DNA of 64,000 nucleotides from Lichenihabitans psoromatis (GCF_004323635.1 NZ_CP036515.1:310001-374000); one strand, 5' to 3'; positions 42,819-51,728 are shown, counted from the first letter of the stretch. Program-made: numbers and translations. The notes: generated by a model not told the origin, from the letters alone.

Positions 42819-43250
42819 TTAGGGTTTAGGCGCCCCGGGATTGACCGGGTCGGTTAGTTGCACGGTCCAGTTCTTGGAATCCTTGCCGGTATCGACCTCG
42901 AAGAAGCCAGTCCGATCGAAACCGCGCACGAAGCAATCCTGGCGGCCTTCGATCCGGAACTCGTGGTCGCGCGTGCACATGAAGGCTTTACCCTTCCACT
43001 CGCCGCCACCCTCGTCCATGCCATACACGTAGTAATATTCAGCCGCCAGGGGACCTCGCAAAAGCGTCTCGCAGACGTTGGCTTTCAGGTTCCACCAACC
43101 CTCGGTCAGCCACGCTTGCCCATCCGTATAGGCGAGCGCGATCGAGACCCGGCTCGATGTGTTGTTGCAGAGGCGAAAGTCCGCATGAGCGGCGACAGGG
43201 CATCCGAACGCAAGCGCGCCCGCGAGAGCCAGAAGGTGAAAGCGATTCAT
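42819..43250 (-). CDS. Exported DUF1036 protein
   Basis: A 143-residue protein with signal peptide MNRFHLLALAGALAFGCPVA (cleavage near AHAD) and a DUF1036 domain: FRLCNNTSSRVSIALAYTDG, WLTEGWWNLKANVCETLL, YYYVYGMDEGGGEWKGKAFMC and FEIEGRQDC-like FRIEGRQDCFVRGF. Four conserved cysteines probably form disulfides in the periplasm. Function unknown, although its position next to pyk is widely conserved. It starts 10 bp after the DMT transporter stop and 97 bp before pyk. Confidence 0.9.
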   Translation of the reverse strand: MNRFHLLALAGALAFGCPVAAHADFRLCNNTSSRVSIALAYTDGQAWLTEGWWNLKANVCETLLRGPLAAEYYYVYGMDEGGGEWKGKAFMCTRDHEFRIEGRQDCFVRGFDRTGFFEVDTGKDSKNWTVQLTDPVNPGAPKP

Positions 43251-43260
43251 GGGGCTCGTC

Positions 43261-44232
43261 TTATTTGATTTCTGCGTCTTTGAACACGCGATCCTGGTCG
43301 ACAACATGGCGAAGCGACGAACCGCCTGAGGTTTCGGTTACGGCGGGGGTGCGTGGACGCGCGATCCAGATCCCGAGAACGATGAAGGCGCCCCCAATCG
43401 CCTGCACGCTGGTCACCGCTTCACCGAGCACCGCCCAGGCGAACAGGGCCGCCACAATGGCTTCGAGAAAAATCACCAACGACGAAAAAACCGGAGGCAA
43501 TTGCCCGAGCGCGATCGACAGCAAGCCTTGACCACCCGCATGGCTGATCCAGGCGATCGCCAACAGGGCCGCCCAGCCGCTTGCGTGTTTGGGGAGGAAA
43601 TCATGGTCGAGAACCAGCGCCGCGACGAACAGGATCGCGACCGCGATGAGACTGAGTTCAAACGTGACGCGTGCGGCGCTCGACGTGCGGCGGGCCGCAC
43701 CGACCGCAAGAAAGTATAGGCCGAACAGCACGCCGGTAATGACGCCATAGGCATCACCCTGCAGACGCGACAGATCGACCTGCATGCTCTGGATCACGAG
43801 CGCGGCGCCCCCGACGAGGCAGAGACCCAGCCCAATCATGACCGCCGAGGTCACGCGTTGACGGAACAACAGCCAACCGAAGACGACGACCCAGACCGGG
43901 GCCGCCGTCGCGAAGAATGTCGCATTGGCGATCGTCGTATGGGCGATGGAGAGGTGCCAAAAGAAGAGATCGGCGCCGAAGATGACGCCGGCCAGGACCG
44001 TGGCGCGCGGAAAGGACACGGGTTTGGATGTCCCGACCGGTCGGTTGCGCTCGGACAGCGTCATCCAGGTCCAGAGCAGCGGCATCGCGAGGCCGATGCG
44101 CCAGAACGCGCTGGTGAATGGCCCGACCTCCGCCAGCCTCACGAAGATCGGCGAAATGCCCATCGCAAGCGCTCCAAGCAGCAAGGCCGCGACGGGCGCG
44201 GCACGACCGGAACGCATCGATACGGAACGCAT
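43261..44232 (-). CDS. DMT-family (EamA) transporter
   Basis: A 323-residue inner-membrane protein with ten hydrophobic helices in two EamA repeats, starting ALLLGALAMGISPIFVRLAEVGPF and with the second repeat from GVITGVLFGLYFLAVGAARR. The drug/metabolite superfamily exports amino acids, nucleotides or drugs; the substrate is not known. I chose ATG 44232 (AAGG upstream). Its upstream boundary meets the 179-bp duplication at 44256, so the promoter of this gene lies beside or within the duplicated region. Confidence 0.88.
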   Translation of the reverse strand: MRSVSMRSGRAAPVAALLLGALAMGISPIFVRLAEVGPFTSAFWRIGLAMPLLWTWMTLSERNRPVGTSKPVSFPRATVLAGVIFGADLFFWHLSIAHTTIANATFFATAAPVWVVVFGWLLFRQRVTSAVMIGLGLCLVGGAALVIQSMQVDLSRLQGDAYGVITGVLFGLYFLAVGAARRTSSAARVTFELSLIAVAILFVAALVLDHDFLPKHASGWAALLAIAWISHAGGQGLLSIALGQLPPVFSSLVIFLEAIVAALFAWAVLGEAVTSVQAIGGAFIVLGIWIARPRTPAVTETSGGSSLRHVVDQDRVFKDAEIK

Positions 44233-44255
44233 GAACGGCCTTGCGGGCAAAGGGA

Positions 44256-44434
44256 CGATGGCGGGAGAACGACGCGGCGGCGAGAGGTCTCTATGGCAGA
44301 TTGGCGAGGGCGTGACTATTGTGAGCTGGTCCCATTCCGCCGTGGCAGAGATCAGACGTCGGTCACAACAAGGTGTTTCGATTGATGCGTCATGCCTACC
44401 CCGACGTTCCGGTCGTTGCGATCGACGGCCGTCT
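44256..44434. repeat. 179-bp direct tandem duplication, first copy
   Basis: Identical base for base to 44435-44613. It starts with CGATGGCGG, and the same nonamer follows the second copy at 44614-44622, so a 9-bp microhomology flanks the duplicated block. It contains part of the DMT/amidohydrolase intergenic region plus the ribosome site and first codons of the amidohydrolase gene. Confidence 0.92.
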
Positions 44435-44564
44435 CGATGGCGGGAGAACGACGCGGCGGCGAGAGGTCTCTATGGCAGATTGGCGAGGGCGTGACTATTG
44501 TGAGCTGGTCCCATTCCGCCGTGGCAGAGATCAGACGTCGGTCACAACAAGGTGTTTCGATTGA
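44373..44564 (+). pseudogene. Duplicated 5' fragment of the amidohydrolase gene
   Basis: Within the first repeat copy, GTG 44373 or ATG 44385 opens the same frame as the true gene (MFRLMRHAYPDVPVVAIDGR) for about 21 codons. It then runs out of homology into repeated intergenic sequence, and its frame ends at a TGA at 44562-44564, overlapping the start codons of the intact gene. It may still be translated as a small leader peptide, since its ribosome site is intact. Confidence 0.75.
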
Positions 44565-44613
44565 TGCGTCATGCCTACCCCGACGTTCCGGTCGTTGCGA
44601 TCGACGGCCGTCT
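44435..44613. repeat. 179-bp direct tandem duplication, second copy
   Basis: Identical to 44256-44434 with a period of exactly 179 bp. This copy joins without a break to the intact amidohydrolase gene. The absence of any difference between copies implies a very recent event or an assembly artefact. Confidence 0.92.
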
Positions 44614-45430
44614 CGATGGCGGTCTGCTGTTGCTCTGCGACCATGCGTCCAACGCGCTGCCGACCCGCTACGGCGATCTGGGATTGCCCGCCGGCGAGTT
44701 CGAGCGGCACATCGCCTATGATATCGGGGCCGCGGACGCGACGCGCCGCATGGCCGAGTTGCTCGACGCGCCGGCCCTGCTCGCCACCTATTCGCGGCTG
44801 CTGATCGACCCCAATCGCGGGGCCGAGGATCCCACGCTCGTCATGCGCTTGTCGGACGGTGCGATCGTGCCGGGCAATGCACGGATCGACGCGGCCGAAA
44901 TCGAGCATCGCCGCCGCACCTATTGGCAACCCTACCGCGACCAGATCGATCAGACGCTCGACCGCATGATGGCGACCGGCATCGTTCCGGCGATCGTATC
45001 GATGCACTCCTTCACCCCGAGCCTGAAGGGGCACGTCCGCCCCTGGCACATCGGGCTGCTGTGGGATGCCGATCCCCGCTTGACCAAGCCCCTGCTCGAC
45101 GCGCTGGCTCATGAGCCGGATCTGCAACCCGCGTCCGACCGGGTCGGCGACAACGAGCCTTACGACGGGGCCCTGCCCGGCGACACGATCGACACTCATG
45201 CGACCCGACGCGGTCTCGCCAATGTGTTGATCGAGGTGCGGCAGGATCTCATCGCGACGCCGCAGACCGCCGCCACCTGGGGCGAACGACTGGCGCGCCT
45301 TCTCGGCCCGATCCTGGCCAAGGCGCCTCTTCATGTCGTGTCCCACCATCCGAGCCGGGCCGGTCAACCGCCTCGGCCCGTCCCGCATGCCGATCTGCCC
45401 CGCCCGCGCCTAGAGGAGACCTTGCCATGA
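44564..45430 (+). CDS. N-formylglutamate amidohydrolase family protein
   Basis: A 288-residue zinc amidohydrolase of the HutG-like family. Signature blocks are LLLLCDHASNALPTRYGDLGLP, HIAYDIGAADATRRMAELL, ATYSRLLIDPNR, VSMHSFTPSL and ANVLIEVRQDLI, with the zinc ligands expected among the H and D residues of CDHAS and SMHSF. It releases formate from N-formylglutamate, or acts on a related N-acyl substrate. No other histidine-degradation genes are here, so that role is uncertain. Start candidates are GTG 44552, TTG 44561 (AAGG eight bases upstream) and ATG 44564. The stop overlaps the DUF1244 start (ATGA). Confidence 0.9.
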   Translation: MRHAYPDVPVVAIDGRLDGGLLLLCDHASNALPTRYGDLGLPAGEFERHIAYDIGAADATRRMAELLDAPALLATYSRLLIDPNRGAEDPTLVMRLSDGAIVPGNARIDAAEIEHRRRTYWQPYRDQIDQTLDRMMATGIVPAIVSMHSFTPSLKGHVRPWHIGLLWDADPRLTKPLLDALAHEPDLQPASDRVGDNEPYDGALPGDTIDTHATRRGLANVLIEVRQDLIATPQTAATWGERLARLLGPILAKAPLHVVSHHPSRAGQPPRPVPHADLPRPRLEETLP

Positions 45431-45786
45431 CGATGGATGATACGACCCGCACCGAACTCGAAGCCGCCGCTTTCCGCCGCCTTACCGCCCTGCTGCGCCG
45501 GAGCGACGTTCAGAACATCGACCTCATGACCCTCGCAGGGTTCTGTCGCAACTGCCTGTCGAATTGGATCGAGGATGCGGCACGTGAGCGGGGACTGTCG
45601 GTCAGCAAGGCCGAGGCGCGGGAACATGTCTACGGCATGCCCTACGAGCAATGGAAGACGTTGCATCAGACGGACGCGACGCCCGAGCAAGCGACACGCT
45701 TCGCACAGGCGGCCCATACGCCCGACATCCCACGGCCGCATAGCCCCGACGCGGTCGATCCCGCGTCCCGGAAAGCGGATTGCTGA
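45427..45786 (+). CDS. DUF1244 domain protein
   Basis: A 119-residue helical protein with the DUF1244 core AFRRLTALLRRSDVQNIDLMTL then AGFCRNCLSNWIEDAARERG and VYGMPYEQWKTLHQ. The CxxC pair (FCRNCL) is invariant in the family and could bind metal. Function unknown. The 4-bp overlap with the amidohydrolase gene, conserved in many relatives, points to a shared pathway. The proline-rich tail of about 35 residues is specific to this protein. It is convergent with the NAD synthetase gene. Confidence 0.92.
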   Translation: MTMDDTTRTELEAAAFRRLTALLRRSDVQNIDLMTLAGFCRNCLSNWIEDAARERGLSVSKAEAREHVYGMPYEQWKTLHQTDATPEQATRFAQAAHTPDIPRPHSPDAVDPASRKADC

Positions 45787-45810
45787 ACGGTCGTCTGCGG
45801 TCGAGCGACT

Positions 45811-47856
45811 TTACGCTTCCGGCACATGACGCTCGATGTCGTCGAGCCAGACTCGCGCATTGCCGTCCGATGGTGCGCGCCAGTCGCCCCGCGGCGACAG
45901 TGAGCCGCCCGCCACGACCTTTGGGCCGTTCGGCATCGCCGAGCGCTTGAACTGGCTAAAGCCGAAAAAGCGCTGCACGAACACCTTCAGCCACGCGCGA
46001 ATCTCGGGCAGGTCATAGGCGCGGCGCAGATCCTCCGGGAATCCCGGCGGCCACCCTCCATTTTCCACCCGCTCCCAGGCCCGCAAGGCCAGAAACGCAA
46101 TCTTCGATGGTCGGAAGCCGTAGCGCAGTGTGTAGAACAGGTTGAAATCCTGCAACGCGTATGGACCGATCTTGGCCTCCGTGCTTTGGATCGCTCCGCC
46201 CGCTTCGACCGGGATCAGTTCGGGCGAAATCTCGGTCCCGAGGATCTCGTCCAGCATCTGCTTGACCTCGTCGTTGAATTGCCCCGACGCACCGACCCAG
46301 CGAATGAGATGCTGGATCAGGGTCTTCGGCACGCCGGCATTGACGTTATAGTGGGACATCTGGTCCCCCACGCCATAGGTGCACCAGCCGAGCGCCAGTT
46401 CGGACATGTCACCCGTGCCCATCACGATGCCATCGTGGAAGTTCGCCAGGCGAAACAGATAGTCGGTTCGCAGTCCCGCCTGCACATTCTCGAATGTGAC
46501 ATCGTAGACCGGCTCTCCGCGGGAAAACGGATGGCCGAGATCGGCCAGCATCTGGTTCGAGGCGGGTTTGATGTCGAGCTCGTGCGCCGTGACGCCGAGC
46601 GCTGCCATGAGACGGTGGGCGTTGGTTTTGGTCGCGTCGCCCGTGCCGAAGCCCGGCATCGTATAGGCCAGGATATCGGTGCGCGGAAAACCGAGAAGGT
46701 CGAAGGCCCGCGCCGCCACGATCAGCGCCTGGGTCGAGTCGAGGCCCCCCGAGACGCCGATGACGATCCGCTTGACCCCGATGGCGCGGAGGCGCTGGCG
46801 CAGGCCCGACACTTGAATGTTATAGGCTTCGTAGCAGTCCAGGGCGAGCCGCGCCCCATCGGACGGCACGAACGGAAACCGCTCGATCGGCCGCTTGAAG
46901 CCGATGTCGCCTTTGGGCGGTTCGAGCCGGAACGTGACGCGCCGAAAGCTGTCGGGCCACACGGCCTCGCCCCGCGCATTGTCGTCGAACGTGCCCTGGC
47001 GGGCGCGCTCCTGTCGCAAGAGATCGAGATCGACGTCGGCGGCGGCGAATTGGGCGCCGGCCGGGAAGCGATCCGTCTCGGCCAGAACGGCTCCGTTTTC
47101 ATAAATCGAGGTCTGCCCGTCCCAGGCGAGATCGGTGGTCGACTCGCCTGATCCGCCCGCCGCATAGACGTAGGCCGCGAGGCAGCTGGCCGATTGCGCC
47201 TTGCACAGGAGATGGCGGGTTTCCGCCTTCCCGATCGTGATGTTGCTGGCCGACAGGTTGAACAGCACGGTCGCGCCCGCAAGCGCGCCGGAGGAGCTCG
47301 GCGGCGTCGGCACCCAGAGATCCTCGCAGATCTCGACGTGGATCGACAGGCCCGGCACGTCCTCGGCCACGAACAGAAGATCGGGACCGAACAGCGCCTC
47401 ATGCGGGCCGATGCGGATCAGACCGCCTTCCAGGCCTCGGCCAGAGGCGAAATGACGGTGCTCGTAGAATTCGCGGTAATTCGGCAGATGGACTTTCGGC
47501 ACCACGCCCAGAATGCGCCCGCGGTGGATGGCGATCGCGCAGTTGTATAAGCGGTTTACGTGCCGCAAGGGGGCGCCGACCAAAAGAACCGGCAGCATCG
47601 CCCGCGATGCATCGATGAGCCGGGATAGCGCCGCCTCGACGCCATCCAGCAGCGCATCCTGCAGCAGCAGGTCGTCGATTGCATAGCCCGAGAGGCTCAA
47701 TTCGGGGAACAAGGCCACCGCGACGCCACGATCGTGACACTGACGTGCGACGTCGAGAATGGATGTGGCATTGCGATCGGGATCGGCGAGGGCGGTGTCG
47801 ATCGTGCAGGCCGCGACCCGCACGAAACCGTGAGCGTAAATGGAGCGAAAGGTCAT
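45811..47856 (-). CDS. nadE: Glutamine-dependent NAD+ synthetase
   Basis: A 681-residue two-domain enzyme, the long glutamine-using type. The N-terminal nitrilase-like glutaminase has the Glu-Lys-Cys triad in ALFPELSLSGYAID, VVPKVHLPNYREFYE and HVEICEDLW. The C-terminal synthetase has the pyrophosphate loop VIGVSGGLDSTQALIVAARAF, the substrate segment MGTGDMSELALGWCTYG and the helical end. It makes NAD from nicotinic acid adenine dinucleotide, ATP and glutamine. Length and motifs are complete. ATG 47856 fits the standard N-terminus. Confidence 0.96.
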   Translation of the reverse strand: MTFRSIYAHGFVRVAACTIDTALADPDRNATSILDVARQCHDRGVAVALFPELSLSGYAIDDLLLQDALLDGVEAALSRLIDASRAMLPVLLVGAPLRHVNRLYNCAIAIHRGRILGVVPKVHLPNYREFYEHRHFASGRGLEGGLIRIGPHEALFGPDLLFVAEDVPGLSIHVEICEDLWVPTPPSSSGALAGATVLFNLSASNITIGKAETRHLLCKAQSASCLAAYVYAAGGSGESTTDLAWDGQTSIYENGAVLAETDRFPAGAQFAAADVDLDLLRQERARQGTFDDNARGEAVWPDSFRRVTFRLEPPKGDIGFKRPIERFPFVPSDGARLALDCYEAYNIQVSGLRQRLRAIGVKRIVIGVSGGLDSTQALIVAARAFDLLGFPRTDILAYTMPGFGTGDATKTNAHRLMAALGVTAHELDIKPASNQMLADLGHPFSRGEPVYDVTFENVQAGLRTDYLFRLANFHDGIVMGTGDMSELALGWCTYGVGDQMSHYNVNAGVPKTLIQHLIRWVGASGQFNDEVKQMLDEILGTEISPELIPVEAGGAIQSTEAKIGPYALQDFNLFYTLRYGFRPSKIAFLALRAWERVENGGWPPGFPEDLRRAYDLPEIRAWLKVFVQRFFGFSQFKRSAMPNGPKVVAGGSLSPRGDWRAPSDGNARVWLDDIERHVPEA

Positions 47857-47904
47857 GCCCCGCTTTTAGCGGAAAAGCGGGGCATGGGCCAGTCGAGCGA
47901 AGGT

Positions 47905-48957
47905 TTACGACTTGAGATGCGGTCCGATCAGCGACAGATCGGCGGGGCCGAGTCGGTCGTTGGCGGTCTGCGCCTGATGCCAATAGGGATAGGCGAGCGG
48001 CATCTGGCTGACGGTGTCGAGACGACCGCGCTCCTCCTCCGACAGCTTGAGGTCGGCGGCACGCAGATTGCTCTTCAGCTGGTCGTCGGTTCGTGCCCCG
48101 ACGATGACGGTGCTGACGCCGGGGCGGCCGAGGAGCCACGCGAGCGCAACTTCAGCGCCGGACACGCTTCGCTTCTCCGCGATGTCGACCACAACATCCA
48201 CGATGTCGTAGAGCTTGCCTTCGTCATGGACCGGCGGTTCGCTCCACTCGTTCAGCTTGCGGCCTTCGGGCTGCGGCTGACCACGCCGATATTTGCCCGA
48301 CAGCAGACCGCCCGCAAGCGGGCTCCAGACCATGATACCAAGGCCCTGATCGAGCGTGATGGGAATCAGCTCCTGTTCGGCCTCGCGTGCCTGGAGCGTG
48401 TAATGGATCTGCTGGCTGATGAAGCGCGGAAGCTTGTCGCGCGCCGCGATCGCGAGCCCCTTCATCAGATGCCAGCCCGAGTAGTTCGACGCGCCGACGT
48501 AACGAACCTTGCCCGAGCGGACCAGCATGTCGAGCGCCTCGAGCGTCTCTTCAAGCGGTGTCAGCCCGTCCCACTCGTGGAGTTGGTAGAGGTCGATCCG
48601 GTCGGTGCGAAGCCGCTTCAGGCTGGCCTCGCAGGCATTGACGAGATGGTATCGAGACAGACCACGCTGGTTCACGCCATCGCCCATCGGAAACCGCGCC
48701 TTGGTGGCGATCAGCAGATCATCGCGCTTGCCGGCCACGACCTCGCCGACGATGTCCTCGGAGGCCCCACGCGAATAGACATCCGCCGTATCGATCAGAT
48801 TGATGCCGGCCTCGACGCACATGTCGATCTGCCGCTTCGCCCCGGCTGTATCGGTCGACCCGACCTTGCCGAATTCGCCCTGACCGCCGAACGTCATGGT
48901 GCCCATGGTCAGCACCGAGACCTTCAGGCCCGAATGCCCAAGTTGCCTATAGTCCAT
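47905..48957 (-). CDS. Aldo/keto reductase
   Basis: A 350-residue TIM-barrel NADPH oxidoreductase. MDYRQLGHSGLKVSVLTMGTM is the family start, followed by GINLIDTADVYSRGASE with the catalytic Asp and Tyr, LIATKARF with the lysine, and DLYQLHEWDGLTP with the histidine. The nucleotide-binding region near IVGARTDDQLKSNL is intact. The substrate is unknown. Spacing of 48 bp to nadE and 54 bp to the upstream reductase suggests one transcript. Confidence 0.93.
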   Translation of the reverse strand: MDYRQLGHSGLKVSVLTMGTMTFGGQGEFGKVGSTDTAGAKRQIDMCVEAGINLIDTADVYSRGASEDIVGEVVAGKRDDLLIATKARFPMGDGVNQRGLSRYHLVNACEASLKRLRTDRIDLYQLHEWDGLTPLEETLEALDMLVRSGKVRYVGASNYSGWHLMKGLAIAARDKLPRFISQQIHYTLQAREAEQELIPITLDQGLGIMVWSPLAGGLLSGKYRRGQPQPEGRKLNEWSEPPVHDEGKLYDIVDVVVDIAEKRSVSGAEVALAWLLGRPGVSTVIVGARTDDQLKSNLRAADLKLSEEERGRLDTVSQMPLAYPYWHQAQTANDRLGPADLSLIGPHLKS

Positions 48958-49011
48958 TCTTCACGCCCTCGTTTGCTCCCCACCGGATCGCGGCATCGCT
49001 CGTTGGCTCGG

Positions 49012-50025
49012 CTAGAAGCCAGCCAGAACGATCTTGCCTTTCGTGCGTCCGGTCTCGATCAACGCATGAGCCTTGCGAAGGTTGACGGCGGTGATTGGAC
49101 CGAGCGTCTGGTTCAGCGTGGTGCGGATCTTGCCCGCATCCACGAGGCGCGACACCTCTGACAGCAACTCGTGCTGGGCGATCATATCGGGCGTGTGGAA
49201 CAGCGAGCGGGTGAACATCAGCTCCCAATGCAACGCCACGCATTTGCGCTTGAACGCCATTACGTCGAGCGTCTTGGCATCGTCGATCACGCAAAGGTGG
49301 CCTTGGGGTGCGATGAGCTCGACAATGTCGGCGAGATGCTCCTCGGTTCCGGTCGTGGAAAACACGAAGATGGGGGCACCGATCCCGAGCTTTGCCACCT
49401 CGGCCGCAAGCGGCACATTGTGGTTTACGACGTGATGGGCGCCGAGGTCCCGGCACCACTCCTGGGTTTCCGGCCGCGATGCGGTCGCGATGATGGTCAA
49501 GTCGGTGAGCAACCGCGCCAGTTGGATCGCGATCGAACCCACGCCACCAGCGCCACCGATAATGAGGATCGCGTCCCCTTTGCGTTTTTGCCGATCGTTG
49601 ACGCGGAGGCGGTCGAACAAGACCTCCCAGGCCGTGATCGCGGTAAGCGGCAGCGCGGCGGCCTCTGCAAAATCGAGAGAGGTGGGCTTCGGCCCGACGA
49701 TCCGCTCGTCGACAAGATGGTATTCAGCATTCGTGCCGGGTCGATCGATGGCTCCGGCGTAGAACACATCGTCGCCCACCTTGAACAGCGACACCTCGGG
49801 TCCGGTCGCCACCACGATGCCGGCAGCGTCCCACCCCAGGATCTTGGGTGTCCCCGGTTCGGGTTTCACGCCCCGCCGGACCTTCGTATCGACGGGATTG
49901 ACCGACACCGCCTTGATCTCGACCAACAGGTCGCGCCCGATCGGCGTCGGCTTCGGCATGTCGACGTCGATCAACGCCGTTTCATGATCGATCGACAACG
50001 GTTCGGTATAGGCGACTGCACGCAT
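49012..50025 (-). CDS. Zinc-free quinone-oxidoreductase-like alcohol dehydrogenase
   Basis: A 337-residue medium-chain reductase of the ZADH/YhdH-like group. It has VEIKAVSVNPVDTKVRRGVKP, ILGWDAAGIVVATGPEV, the dinucleotide fold ILIIGGAGGVGSIAIQLARLL and a C-terminal helix after ALIETGRTKGKIVLAGF. Zinc-ligand cysteines are missing, as in quinone oxidoreductases. ATG 50025 follows GAGGAG. It is divergent from an HxlR regulator gene 95 bp away, and HxlR genes very often control such reductases. Confidence 0.92.
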   Translation of the reverse strand: MRAVAYTEPLSIDHETALIDVDMPKPTPIGRDLLVEIKAVSVNPVDTKVRRGVKPEPGTPKILGWDAAGIVVATGPEVSLFKVGDDVFYAGAIDRPGTNAEYHLVDERIVGPKPTSLDFAEAAALPLTAITAWEVLFDRLRVNDRQKRKGDAILIIGGAGGVGSIAIQLARLLTDLTIIATASRPETQEWCRDLGAHHVVNHNVPLAAEVAKLGIGAPIFVFSTTGTEEHLADIVELIAPQGHLCVIDDAKTLDVMAFKRKCVALHWELMFTRSLFHTPDMIAQHELLSEVSRLVDAGKIRTTLNQTLGPITAVNLRKAHALIETGRTKGKIVLAGF

Positions 50026-50120
50026 GGGAGGCTCCTCAACTTGCGATAGTGTCCATGTCGCGCTTCGGATAAGACGGGCAAGTACGCACATAAACCGCCC
50101 ATAGGATCACAAAGGATACT

Positions 50121-50519
50121 ATGCCCCGCCCGCGCCATGCTCGTTTCGATTGCTCGCCGGGATGCCCCGTCGAGGGAGCACTCGCCTTTATCGACGGCAA
50201 GTGGAAGGGCGTGATCCTGTTTCACTTGCAGGCGGAGACGCTTCGCTTCAACCAGCTTCGCCGCAAGCTTCCCCACGCGACGCAGCGGATGTTGACCAAT
50301 CAATTGCGCGAGTTGGAGCGCGACGGCCTCGTGATTCGCACCGTCTATGCCGAAGTGCCGCCAAAGGTCGAATACCGGCTGTCGCCACTTGGTCAAAGCC
50401 TCGAGCCGGTCATCAACGCGCTCAAGTCCTGGGGCGACGAACATCTCGAGATCGTTCCCGCCGAGCCAGCCGAGCCAGAGGCGGCCTTGGTGATGTCGAC
50501 CCAAGACTCGCAGGCCTAG
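50121..50519 (+). CDS. HxlR family transcriptional regulator
   Basis: A 132-residue winged-helix regulator: CPVEGALAFIDGKWKGVILFHL, then LRFNQLRRKLPHATQRMLTNQL and the recognition wing RDGLVIRTVYAEVPPKVEYRLSPLG, all standard for HxlR. Cysteines near residues 11 and 15 (FDCSPGCPV) could be thiol sensors, as in several electrophile-responsive family members. A tail of about 20 residues is rich in Pro, Glu and Ala. It is divergent from the reductase gene, which is its probable target. The next gene starts 4 bp after the stop. Confidence 0.93.
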   Translation: MPRPRHARFDCSPGCPVEGALAFIDGKWKGVILFHLQAETLRFNQLRRKLPHATQRMLTNQLRELERDGLVIRTVYAEVPPKVEYRLSPLGQSLEPVINALKSWGDEHLEIVPAEPAEPEAALVMSTQDSQA

Positions 50520-50523
50520 TCAG

Positions 50524-51306
50524 GTGGATCTCATCCTTGGATTATTCGCCGTCGCGGTCGCGGCGGGGTTCATCGACTCGATCGCAGGAGGCGGCGGCCT
50601 CTTGACCGTGCCGGCGCTGGCGCTGGCAGGGTTCGATCCGCTGACGGCGGTCGCGACCAACAAGCTGCAAGGCAGTTTCGGGTCAGGGTCGGCGACCCTG
50701 GCGTTTGCGCGCGCGGGCCGGATCGATCTTAAAACAATGTGGCCCATCGCGGTGGCGGCCATGTCGGGCGCTCTCATCGGCGCGTTCACGCTGACCTACA
50801 TCCCACGCGACGCGGCCACGATCGCGCTCCCGTTCCTGCTCGCGGCCGTCGCGCTTTATTTTCTGCTGTCGCCACGGATCAGCGATCTCGACGTGCACCA
50901 GCGGATGCCACGCCCGTGGTTTATTGCGACGATCGTGCCGCTTGTCGGCTTCTACGACGGGGTATTCGGCCCGGGTGCCGGCTCGTTCTACACGATCGGC
51001 TTCGTCAGCCTGCTCGGTTTCGGGCTGCTCAAGGCCACAGCCCATACGAAGCTCGCGAATTTCGCCAGCAACATCGCGGGTCTTCTGGTGCTGGCGTTGT
51101 CGGGCCATATCGTCTGGGGGGTCGGGATCGCGATGGGGGTCGGACAATTCGTCGGCGCCCGGATTGGCGTGTGGATGACGATCCGGCACGGCACGCGCTT
51201 GGTCCGGCCTCTGCTCATCACGGTCTGTTGCGTCCTCGCCGTTCGGCTATCGATCGCGCCGACGCATCCGATCGGCGCCTGGCTCCTGGCGCATGGCGTG
51301 ATCTGA
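50524..51306 (+). CDS. TSUP-family transporter (TauE/SafE)
   Basis: A 260-residue membrane protein of eight hydrophobic helices in two TSUP halves. The start [28 protein letters not shown] and the [20 protein letters not shown] repeat in the second half are family motifs. TSUP proteins move sulfite, sulfoacetate or related anions out of the cell; the substrate here is unknown. The GTG start lies 4 bp after the HxlR stop, so they form one transcript; control of this exporter by HxlR is an inference. Confidence 0.9.
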   Translation: MDLILGLFAVAVAAGFIDSIAGGGGLLTVPALALAGFDPLTAVATNKLQGSFGSGSATLAFARAGRIDLKTMWPIAVAAMSGALIGAFTLTYIPRDAATIALPFLLAAVALYFLLSPRISDLDVHQRMPRPWFIATIVPLVGFYDGVFGPGAGSFYTIGFVSLLGFGLLKATAHTKLANFASNIAGLLVLALSGHIVWGVGIAMGVGQFVGARIGVWMTIRHGTRLVRPLLITVCCVLAVRLSIAPTHPIGAWLLAHGVI

Positions 51307-51330
51307 TCTGCGGACGGCCTCCGTCGCCGA

Positions 51331-51360
51331 TTGACGGCACCGCGGATTTGCGTCTATATG
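51331..51360 (+). promoter_or_regulatory. Sigma70-type promoter for rpsT
   Basis: TTGACG (51331-51336) with a TATA-like hexamer CTATAT at 51354-51359 (17-bp spacing) or TATATG one base later. It sits in the 143-bp gap before rpsT, pointing at it, about 90 bp upstream of the start codon. Predicted only. Confidence 0.5.
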
Positions 51361-51449
51361 CGCCCCACTTCGGGCCGCAAGGCACCGTCTTCATTCGGCT
51401 ATCGTTCGCGGGTTTTTCGCTGACGAGCCCTCCGTCCAAGGCAAACTCA

Positions 51450-51728
51450 ATGGCGAATACCTCCTCGGCCAAAAAAGCCGTCCGTAAAATCGAGCGCCGC
51501 ACCCGCGTCAATCGCGCGCGACGGAGCCTGATGCGCACGCAGTTGCGTAAGGCGGAAGAGGCTCTGACGGCTGGCGACGCCAAGGTTGTTGGTCCGATCC
51601 TCATCAAGACCGAAGCGGTCGTGATGCGCGCTGCCCAGAAGGGCATTATCCATAAGAACACGGCTGCCCGTAAGGTGTCGCGCCTCGCCCGCAAGGCGAA
51701 GGCTCTGAACCAGGCTGCCGCATCCTAA
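51450..51728 (+). CDS. rpsT: 30S ribosomal protein S20
   Basis: A 92-residue basic helical protein: [29 protein letters not shown] (one long helix region), then [12 protein letters not shown] and [22 protein letters not shown], typical S20. It binds 16S rRNA in the small subunit. ATG 51450 with AAGG upstream matches the conserved start MANTSSAKK. In many relatives dnaA follows S20; here a patatin gene faces it. A terminator follows about 50 bp downstream. Confidence 0.97.
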   Translation: MANTSSAKKAVRKIERRTRVNRARRSLMRTQLRKAEEALTAGDAKVVGPILIKTEAVVMRAAQKGIIHKNTAARKVSRLARKAKALNQAAAS

